From Pseudomonadota bacterium (GTDB lineage Bacteria; Myxococcota; Bradymonadia; UBA4248): DNA of 7,923 nt. Of this stretch, positions 1-4,433 are shown piece after piece. The first letter of the stretch is position 1, and every line of letters begins with the position of its first letter. A model generated the notes under the pieces. It saw only the letters and a program-made list of their open reading frames with translations, was not told where the DNA came from and did no database searches. The position numbers and the translations under genes were made by a program. The stretch lies in the NCBI GenBank assembly GCA_017613855.1, contig JAGACY010000079.1, positions 1-7,923 of the forward strand, written 5' to 3'.

Positions 1-206
1 CCGGGATCAAGGGACTGACGAGCGGTAATGGCGGTACTTTTATCGGCGATATCATCATCGGAATCGATGATAAGAACATCGGGAATTACGACGATTTGTA
101 CAACATTTTAGATGAGCATAAACCCGGTGATAAAGTCACGGTCAAGGTTCGACGTGAAGGTGAGGTATTGAGTGTACCAGTCGAATTGTACGTTTTACCT
201 GAATAA
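1..206 (+). CDS. HtrA/Deg-like serine protease, C-terminal PDZ end (partial)
   Basis: Reading in the frame that starts at base 3 gives 67 residues ending in a TAA at 204-206; the 5' part lies outside the window. The visible part is the second half of a PDZ domain: a GDIIIGID segment, then the helix 'YDDLYNILDEHKPGDKV', then the strands 'TVKVRREGEVLSVPVEL'. The pattern (G)D-I-I-x-x-I-(N/D)-x-x-x-I then L-x-x-x-K-P-G-D-x-V is typical of the C-terminal PDZ of HtrA/DegP/Deg proteins, periplasmic trypsin-like proteases and chaperones that handle misfolded envelope proteins. The catalytic His-Asp-Ser triad cannot be seen here. Other PDZ proteases (S41 or site-2 type) are possible, but a PDZ domain ending the protein this way best fits HtrA with one PDZ. 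Confidence 0.72.
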   Translation, partial: GIKGLTSGNGGTFIGDIIIGIDDKNIGNYDDLYNILDEHKPGDKVTVKVRREGEVLSVPVELYVLPE

Positions 207-210
207 ATAT

Positions 211-239
211 TTGACAAACAAAATAAATCAGCGTAGGAA
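211..239 (+). promoter_or_regulatory. Sigma70-type promoter TTGACA-N17-TAGGAA for the 312-989 gene
   Basis: A perfect -35 hexamer TTGACA (211-216) is followed, after exactly 17 bp, by TAGGAA (234-239), which keeps the T1, A2 and A5 of the -10 consensus. The predicted start near 246 gives a leader of about 65 nt before the ATG at 312. The same TTGACA-N17-TAGGNA layout appears on the - strand at 6571-6599, which strengthens both calls. Confidence 0.55.
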
Positions 240-254
240 ACTCCCCGTTTTATT

Positions 255-284
255 GCGTGCTGTGGTTGGCACGTCGTTTTTTTT
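255..284 (+). terminator. Stem-loop plus T8: HtrA-gene terminator or leader attenuator
   Basis: The arms 256-260 (CGTGC) and 269-273 (GCACG) pair perfectly and extend by one G-T wobble on each side; the loop is GTGGTT. After a CG, eight T residues (277-284) follow. It lies 49 nt after the HtrA-like stop and so can end that transcript. It also lies downstream of the predicted start of the 211-239 promoter, so transcripts of the next gene must pass through it. Confidence 0.5.
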
Positions 285-311
285 CCCCTTTTTTCCCGAG
301 AACACTAATTT

Positions 312-989
312 ATGACAACTTCCAACGTGATTGTGAATGCCGGTGGTTTCTTTGCTTCTGATGCCGAAGAGCGTCTTGCAGCATCTGACCTTTTTACCAG
401 TGAAGAACTTGCAGAGAAATTCGAGCATATTTGTGAGCACTTTGAACGCCATCATGCACATCTTAATGATGATGCGACGGCTGCTCAGGTTGGTTTTTTC
501 CTTGTAAACCGTGCGCTGCATATTCTTGGCTACACCCATAGCCACAATGAACCCCTTGGTGAAGAAGTTCGCATTGAGTATACGCTTTTTAACAGCGCTG
601 ATGCTTTCCTCGCCCATGTGGGTGGCCGTGGCACGATTTCTTTCTTTAACGGTGCCTGTGGTATCGGCAAACTCGCTGCGTGGGCCGATAACCTCGATGA
701 ACCTGTCAAGAATGAAGATGGCGAAGCCGGTGATCCTCCTGCATACGAACTCGATGAGCAGATGAGAGCGACAAATCTTCAGTGGGCTATTTTGACCAAT
801 GGCCGTATTTGGAGACTCTTCCACAAAAATACAGCTGCTATGCTCAATACCTATTTCCAGATGGATCTTCTCCAAATTCTTGAAGATCGTGACACTGATT
901 TGTTCAAGATTTTTGTCAATGCTTTCGCGGCAAAAGCCATTTCTTTTGATAAATCAGGCTCCTGCCCCGATAAAAAATTGCTTGCCTAA
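312..989 (+). CDS. Stand-alone type IIG restriction enzyme N-terminal-like domain protein
   Basis: This 225-residue soluble protein resembles the N-terminal region of Eco57I/type IIG restriction-modification proteins. The clearest hallmark is 'WAILTNGRIWRLF' (residues 158-170), followed by 'YFQMDLLQILED' and 'LFKIFVNAF'; these match the family pattern wGiLTNGrxWRLY, then a DL segment, then an F-x-x-F helix. Upstream, 'IEYTLF' (88-93) and 'KLAAWADNLD' (120-129) sit where the nuclease motifs PD-Y-x-L and E-x-K-x-W normally lie, so the PD-(D/E)XK catalytic residues seem to be missing. No methylase domain (NPPY) follows: the protein stops at the domain boundary and has its own promoter and strong terminator. 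The ATG at 312 has only a weak GAG upstream. It could be a domesticated DNA-binding relic, an inhibitor or a defence-related protein; no activity can be assigned. Confidence 0.62.
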   Translation: MTTSNVIVNAGGFFASDAEERLAASDLFTSEELAEKFEHICEHFERHHAHLNDDATAAQVGFFLVNRALHILGYTHSHNEPLGEEVRIEYTLFNSADAFLAHVGGRGTISFFNGACGIGKLAAWADNLDEPVKNEDGEAGDPPAYELDEQMRATNLQWAILTNGRIWRLFHKNTAAMLNTYFQMDLLQILEDRDTDLFKIFVNAFAAKAISFDKSGSCPDKKLLA

Positions 990-1011
990 TCGGTTTTAGC
1001 TTTTCTTTTCT

Positions 1012-1046
1012 AAGCCTTTGTGGATGTTCACCGCAAAGGCTTTTTT
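1012..1046 (+). terminator. Intrinsic terminator of the 312-989 gene
   Basis: A 12-bp stem pairs 1012-1023 (AAGCCTTTGTGG) with 1031-1042 (CCGCAAAGGCTT), with one T-G wobble, a 7-nt loop ATGTTCA and a T run at 1041-1046. It begins 22 nt after the stop at 989. Its position also argues against any start of the next gene upstream of 1047. Confidence 0.85.
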
Positions 1047-1080
1047 ATTCCTCACGCCACCTCAATCATCCCCCTTTTTT

Positions 1081-2163
1081 ATGCCAGAGAACGCATATTT
1101 GAATCGTCTGAATGACATCTTATGCCAGGGAATCGAAAATAAACTCTTTTCGGCAGCACAACTCGTCGTTTCGGATAATCATAAAAACCTGGTTTCCCTT
1201 GCCATCGGAAAAACCAGAGTTTTCAAGTCTAAAAATGATTTCAATGCAATATCGCTTCCGGTGAATGCCCGAACACTTTTCGATGTCGCCAGTTTAACAA
1301 AGCCTATTGCTACGGCATCCTTGATGATGAAAGCCATTGAGGAAAAAGTTTTCAGCATTCATCAAAAACTCGTATCAATCGATGGCATGGCATTTCCGCC
1401 TTATCTGCTTTCCAATACGATTGGCGATTTGCTCAGTCATCAGACCGAACTGGTGGCATGGGCGGATTTTCATGGCAAACTCCCAAGACGCGACGATCAT
1501 GAAAATGCTTTGCGCCATGTCATGCATCAAATCGCTCAGATGCCCCCCAGAGAAGATGGCAAGTCCTGGTGCTATTCAGACCTCGGCTTTATTCTGCTTG
1601 GCATGATGCTCGAAATGGCTTACGGCATGGATCTTGGCCGCGTTTTTAACCAAAAAATTGCACGTCCGCTTGGCCTCGAGAAAGACATGATGTTTGTGCC
1701 GCTTGAACATGTTAACCGAGAGTTGATTACGGCAACCTGTCCATTCGAAGGTGCTTATATTCAGGGCCATCCCGACGATGCCAATGCACGCGCATTGACG
1801 CATATCGCTGGTCATGCCGGGCTCTTTGCCAATGCAGAAGCCATCGCAGCTTTTGTACGTGCGCTGCTTTCGAAGGATTTTCCCGTTATTCCGGAAGTTA
1901 TTGATGCGTTCATTGCGTATCAAAGCCCCAGAACACCTTATGCACTCGGCTGGGACAGGCCGACTTCGGATGATTCGCTTTCGGGACGCAAAAAAGGCGA
2001 TCATGTCATTGGTCATCTCGGTTTTACAGGGTGTTCCGTCTGGATCGACCTCGATACCCAACGCAGTGTGACCCTGCTCACCAATCGTACCCATTTGAAC
2101 CAAACACCTCAGTCGATTGCACAGCTGCGGCGCGATATCTATAAAATCTGCTGGGAACTTTGA
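1081..2163 (+). CDS. Serine hydrolase, beta-lactamase / PBP fold (PF00144-type)
   Basis: This is a 360-residue protein with the three active-site motifs of the class C beta-lactamase/esterase family. They are S-x-x-K as SLTK at residues 71-74 (S71 nucleophile, K74 base), Y-x-(N/D) as YSD at 165-167, and H-x-G as HLG at 312-314, which replaces K-T-G. The stretch 'DDANARALTHIAGHAGLF' (232-249) corresponds to the conserved D-x-N-A-R...GxAGHAGLF segment of this family. No signal peptide is seen, so it is probably cytoplasmic, which favours an esterase, amidase or peptidase role over drug resistance; the substrate cannot be told. I chose the ATG at 1081 because the earlier in-frame starts (1018, 1024) lie inside the upstream terminator stem. 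No Shine-Dalgarno is visible: the leader before 1081 is C/T-rich. Two stem-loops follow the stop. Confidence 0.87.
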   Translation: MPENAYLNRLNDILCQGIENKLFSAAQLVVSDNHKNLVSLAIGKTRVFKSKNDFNAISLPVNARTLFDVASLTKPIATASLMMKAIEEKVFSIHQKLVSIDGMAFPPYLLSNTIGDLLSHQTELVAWADFHGKLPRRDDHENALRHVMHQIAQMPPREDGKSWCYSDLGFILLGMMLEMAYGMDLGRVFNQKIARPLGLEKDMMFVPLEHVNRELITATCPFEGAYIQGHPDDANARALTHIAGHAGLFANAEAIAAFVRALLSKDFPVIPEVIDAFIAYQSPRTPYALGWDRPTSDDSLSGRKKGDHVIGHLGFTGCSVWIDLDTQRSVTLLTNRTHLNQTPQSIAQLRRDIYKICWEL

Positions 2164-2178
2164 TGGAGAGGCTTTGGC

Positions 2179-2243
2179 TATGATTGCCTGCAGCAATCAT
2201 ACGCCTTCGCATCATGCCTATTGCCCTGCGGGCAATACGGCAT
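2179..2243. repeat. Two tandem stem-loops between serine hydrolase gene and ruvX
   Basis: Hairpin 1 is a perfect 9-bp stem (2179-2187 with 2193-2201) with loop CTGCA. Hairpin 2 is a 13-bp stem (2214-2226 with 2230-2243) with one bulged C at 2238 and loop TGC. Both stems contain ATTGC / GCAAT, so they may be related copies. A short T-rich stretch (2247-2253) follows hairpin 2, so together they could end transcription of the 1081-2163 gene. The second lies only 19 nt before the ruvX start and could also affect ruvX translation. Confidence 0.6.
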
Positions 2244-2262
2244 GGCTTTCTTTGGATAAAAA

Positions 2263-2697
2263 ATGGCTAAAAATAAACGTATCCTTGCACTCGATATTGG
2301 AACCGCCCGCATTGGCGTCGCAGTTTCTAATCCAGAAAGAACCGTTGCGTTGGCCATTGGTACGATCCATCTCAAGGAATGTAACGATCCTTATGCAGAA
2401 ATCGCCGGTACCTTGGAAAAATATGAGACCGATCGTCTCGTCGTCGGATGGCCATTGCAGCTCGATGGATCTGAAGGACCTGCAATACGAAGAACCAAGC
2501 AATTTCTTGCCGCTTTAAAAAAGAAATATCCCCATGTACACATTATGCCCCAGGATGAACGCCTGACCTCACAGGCCGCTGAAAATGCCCTGCAGGAAAT
2601 GGATACACGCGGATCAGATAAGAAAAATGCCGTCGATTCGATGGCTGCATGCATGATTCTGCAGATGTACCTGGACAGGAATGCGGTAAGCAGCTGA
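2263..2697 (+). CDS. ruvX: RuvX/YqgF family putative pre-16S rRNA nuclease
   Basis: This 144-residue protein is a full-length YqgF/RuvX family member (RNase H fold). The N-terminal strand 'ILALDIGTARIGVAVSN' (7-23) holds the first catalytic Asp (D11). 'VVGWPLQLDGS' (60-70) matches the family VVGLPLNMDGS box, 'DERLTS' (98-103) holds the conserved Glu (E99), and 'KKNAVDSMAA' (120-129) carries the C-terminal Asp (D125). Family members process the 5' end of 16S rRNA; an older annotation is Holliday-junction resolvase. The ATG at 2263 has a modest GGAT a few bases upstream. Four bases after the TGA stop the heptamer repeat array begins. In many bacteria ruvX sits near alaS or yqgE, but no such partner is present here. 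Confidence 0.93.
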   Translation: MAKNKRILALDIGTARIGVAVSNPERTVALAIGTIHLKECNDPYAEIAGTLEKYETDRLVVGWPLQLDGSEGPAIRRTKQFLAALKKKYPHVHIMPQDERLTSQAAENALQEMDTRGSDKKNAVDSMAACMILQMYLDRNAVSS

Positions 2698-2701
2698 GAT
2701 G

Positions 2702-3218
2702 AATGCGTAATGCGTAATGCGTAATGCGTAATTGAATTCCAAAACTAAAGGGAAAGTCTGAAGTTTAGTGATAATGGCGGTCTTAATGCGCAATTCGCAA
2801 TTCGCAATGCACAATTGGGTGAAATACTAAGGTAAAGTCTAAAACTAAAGTGAATGAGTTTTTAATGCGTAATGCGTAATGCGCAATTGGGATGCAAAAC
2901 TAAAGGGAAAGTCTGATTAATTCGGAATTCGGAATTGGATTTGAATTCGCAATTCGCAATTCGGAATTCGCAATTGGGATGCAAAACTCAGGGAAAGTCT
3001 GATTAATTCGGAATTCGGAATTGGATTTGAATTCGCAATTCGCAATGCGTAATTCGCAATTGGGATGCAAAACTCAGGGAAAGACTGATTAATTCGGAAT
3101 TCGGAATCGGATTTGAATTCGCAATTCGCAATTCGGAATGCGGAATGCGCAATTCGGAATTTGCAATTGGGATGCAAAACTCAGGGAAAGTCTGATTAAT
3201 TCGGAATACGGAATTGGA
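2702..3218. repeat. Compound tandem repeat: AATKCGN heptamers nested in ~86-bp units
   Basis: The region is built of 7-bp units AAT(T/G)CG(C/G/T), starting with four AATGCGT at 2702-2729. Runs of heptamers are separated by a conserved non-heptamer spacer containing AAAACT(A)AAGGGAAAGTCTG or AAAACTCAGGGAAAGTCTG (at 2741, 2896, 2983, about 3069 and about 3177; one further copy near 2823-2855 is degenerate). Runs close with AATTGGG, at 2889, 2976, 3062 and 3169 by the position of its GGG. Those positions give periods of 87, 86 and 107 bp; the last exceeds 86 by 21, exactly three heptamers. I see no protein gene here: the 7-bp period cycles through all three frames and gives artefactual ORFs on the - strand. 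Confidence 0.92.
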
Positions 3219-3301
3219 TGATTCTGACTATTAAAAATCGATAAGCTTATGATGGTGTGGTTTTGTGTAGGTATTAGAACTACATCAAAGTTTGGATACG
3301 C

Positions 3302-3642
3302 TTTAGGGTAACCATAAGGGTTACCGCTCTCCCATTCCCGCCCGCCGACTCACCGTCCTAACCCAGAAACTAGCGAGTTGGCACACCTCGCCCTTTCCGA
3401 CATGGACTGTCGTAAAAAGAAAGCATCCCGGTGTGCCTGGCATATATGACACGCCTGCATTGGATCCGCGTCCGGATTCCAACGTGCAGTATACCGCCCC
3501 TCGGTTGGTCATATATTATGTCATGGGGAAGTCAATCGTCAGACATATCCGGATGTATACATGCTGTACCTCCTTTGGCATGGAAGGGGGATTCCTTCAT
3601 AGTAATGATGCCGTCGAGTTTTGCATTGTTACATTTTTTTTT
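3302..3642 (+). ncRNA. Candidate structured non-coding RNA, family unknown
   Basis: This stretch has no convincing reading frame but many nested perfect inverted repeats. Stem 3307-3313/3319-3325 (GGTAACC/GGTTACC) comes first. Stem 3380-3387/3430-3437 (GGCACACC/GGTGTGCC) encloses hairpin 3398-3402/3408-3412. Stem 3442-3450/3508-3516 (ATATATGAC/GTCATATAT) encloses a 14-bp bulged hairpin (3455-3468 with 3473-3489, loop CGTC) and hairpin 3493-3496/3502-3505. Directly adjacent is 3517-3522/3542-3547, then 3569-3575/3584-3590. A terminator-like hairpin with T9 closes it. I find no signature of RNase P RNA, tmRNA, SRP RNA or a riboswitch that I know. No good promoter is seen upstream, so the 5' end and strand are inferred only from the terminator. 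It could instead be decayed sequence. Confidence 0.35.
3602..3642 (+). terminator. Terminator-like hairpin followed by T9
   Basis: A 10-bp stem pairs 3602-3611 (GTAATGATGC) with 3623-3632 (GCATTGTTAC), with two G-T wobbles and an 11-nt loop. One A and then nine T residues (3634-3642) follow. No gene ends just upstream on the + strand, so if it is real it ends the candidate RNA 3302-3642. The stem is AT-rich and weak. Confidence 0.5.
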
Positions 3643-3726
3643 AAATATTTTTGACGCAGCTTAGGTTATACTCTTTTACGGTGCTATCTATCGAAGTCTG
3701 AAATGGCGTCCCTTTGGGAGGATCAA

Positions 3727-4194
3727 ATGCTGATTTATCTGGTGGATGACAGAGGGATTGAGGGCGAATATGCCGACTTTCTGCATGCTCATGCACAGAG
3801 TCTGATAACGTTTGAACTTCAGGTTTTTACGCATTGGGGGGCCTTATGGCAGGCCATTGAACAAAAAAAGCCGGATGTGATTTTGGCGGATATGCGCTTT
3901 GATATGATTCCAAAAGAGGATTTGTATGGCGATATCGAAGGGCTTGCCAATACAGAACGGTTCTGCGGTAATATGGCGAGGGCTGAAGCTCAGGTGAGAG
4001 GAATGCAGGGATTGCTTATCTGTCGGGCATTGCGCGAAAAAAAATGTAAAATCCCCATCATTTTGTTTGCCTCGATCGAACCCGCGATTGAGCAGCAGAT
4101 TACACGTTCACTTGCTCCTCTCAAAGTCATTAAGGGACTGATACTCGCCGATGTTCGGCAGGCACTTCGGGAAATTGAGATGTTTAAACCATAA
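3727..4194 (+). CDS. Single-domain response-regulator receiver-like protein
   Basis: This 155-residue protein has a CheY-like receiver layout. The first strand 'LIYLVDD' has the acidic pair D7-D8. 'PDVILADMRFD' (49-59) places the phosphoacceptor at D55, 'IPIILFAS' (109-116) carries the conserved Ser/Thr (S116), and 'VIKG' (134-137) the conserved Lys (K136). A helical stretch of some 35 residues between the D55 strand and the next regular helix ('NTERFCGNMARAEAQVRG', 75-92) is longer than usual. There is no output domain, so it would signal by protein contact or belong to a phosphorelay; no histidine kinase is nearby. I chose the ATG at 3727 over the one at 3703 because GGGAGG (3716-3721) sits 5 bases before it. 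A -10-like TATACT (3667-3672) lacks a well-spaced -35. Confidence 0.78.
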   Translation: MLIYLVDDRGIEGEYADFLHAHAQSLITFELQVFTHWGALWQAIEQKKPDVILADMRFDMIPKEDLYGDIEGLANTERFCGNMARAEAQVRGMQGLLICRALREKKCKIPIILFASIEPAIEQQITRSLAPLKVIKGLILADVRQALREIEMFKP

Positions 4195-4195
4195 G

Positions 4196-4250
4196 TGCGC
4201 GAGGCGTATTTCGGGATGTTCGGCAGAACATCCCAAAATAGCCGAGCGCA
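4196..4250. repeat. Long stem-loop, GAGGCGTATTT-type copy 1
   Basis: A 55-nt hairpin starts 2 nt after the receiver-gene stop. From base to tip it has TGCGC/GCGCA, a tandem GA/GA mismatch, GGC/GCC with a bulged G, TATTT/AAATA, a C-A mismatch, a perfect GGGATGTTC/GAACATCCC (4213-4221 with 4226-4234) and loop GGCA. No T tract follows, so it is not a standard intrinsic terminator, although it may stabilise the 3' end of the receiver mRNA. It shares GAGGCGTATTT (4201-4211) and its basal architecture with the stem-loop at 4282-4311. Confidence 0.75.
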
Positions 4251-4278
4251 GGCGGTCGCATGCATCGCAAAGACCGCC
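4251..4278. repeat. Stem-loop GGCGGTC/GACCGCC
   Basis: A perfect 7-bp stem pairs 4251-4257 with 4272-4278, with a 14-nt loop that contains GCATGC. It is wedged directly between the two GAGGCGTATTT hairpins and may be part of the same element. No T tract follows. Confidence 0.6.
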
Positions 4279-4281
4279 AGG

Positions 4282-4311
4282 GAGGCGTATTTGGCGTAGC
4301 CAAAAAGCCGA
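4282..4311. repeat. Stem-loop, GAGGCGTATTT-type copy 2
   Basis: It opens with the same 11 bases as copy 1 (GAGGCGTATTT, 4282-4292; offset 81 bp) and ends in a matching AAAAAGCCGA (4302-4311) against AAATAGCCGA (4236-4245). The stem is GGC/GCC with a bulged G, then T-rich/A-rich pairing with one A-A mismatch, then TTTGGC/GCCAAA with loop GTA. The base is conserved while the tip differs from copy 1. Confidence 0.65.
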
Positions 4312-4334
4312 TATAAAAAAAGTTATTTCTCCGC

Positions 4335-4384
4335 TTGATTTTGTATACCGATTGGTATAATAGGATTGTGTACCGAGTGGTATA
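4335..4384 (+). promoter_or_regulatory. Amylase promoter with twin TATACC-N4-GGTATA operators
   Basis: A consensus -10 TATAAT (4356-4361) follows a -35-like TTGATT (4335-4340) at a short 15-bp spacing. Palindrome 1, TATACC-GATT-GGTATA (4344-4359), covers the spacer and -10. Palindrome 2, TGTACC-GAGT-GGTATA (4369-4384), covers the expected start site. The two 18-bp boxes (4342-4359 and 4367-4384) match at 16 of 18 positions and lie 25 bp apart. Binding by a dimeric repressor would block this promoter. The 4-bp central spacer and ACC/GGT arms look more like a TetR/MarR-type site than a LacI site with a central CG; no such regulator gene is in the window. Confidence 0.68.
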
Positions 4385-4433
4385 TTTGTCTATGCTTGGT
4401 ACTTTGTCAAGAATTTAAAAGGGAGAAATAACC

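Noticed and set aside
228..875. 215-residue - strand frame
   Set aside because: It is the antisense shadow of the 312-989 gene, which has the recognisable LTNGRxWRL motif, a promoter and a terminator on the + strand.
1018..1080. N-terminal extension of the serine hydrolase from TTG 1018 or ATG 1024
   Set aside because: Both starts lie in the stem or loop of the 1012-1046 terminator, and the added residues look like no signal peptide or domain.
2917..3177. 86-residue - strand frame with repeated NCELRIANSEFRI-like sequence
   Set aside because: It is the translation of the heptamer array; a 7-bp period gives a 7-residue repeat in any frame without stops. There is no ribosome-binding site or domain.
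2702..3218. CRISPR array
   Set aside because: Here both the repeat runs and the 'spacers' are conserved, repeats are only 7 bp, and no cas gene is present.
3238..3249. ATCGATAAGCTTAT resembling a cloning-vector polylinker
   Set aside because: Only the adjacent ClaI/HindIII-like bases match and the flanks do not continue as vector, so it is chance.
3302..3642. RNase P RNA, tmRNA, SRP RNA or a known riboswitch
   Set aside because: I looked on both strands for the GAGGAAAGTCCGGGC-type core, a tRNA-like CCA end, the SRP GGAA tetraloop motif and common riboswitch cores, and found none.
3321..3664. Short frames on both strands (3321-3512 -, 3431-3664 +, 3433-3654 +)
   Set aside because: They have no ribosome-binding site, domain or plausible composition, and they overlap strong inverted repeats better explained by RNA structure.
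3651..3672. Promoter TTGACG ... TATACT before the receiver gene
   Set aside because: The hexamers are only 10 bp apart, too close for one sigma70 promoter; at most TATACT serves as a -10 alone.
3703..3726. Receiver-gene start at ATG 3703
   Set aside because: It would place the GGGAGG ribosome-binding site inside the coding region; the ATG at 3727 sits 5 bases after it and begins at the first receiver strand.
4213..4309. Intrinsic terminators after the receiver gene
   Set aside because: The hairpins are strong, but none is followed by a T tract on the + strand; the bases after them are A-rich.
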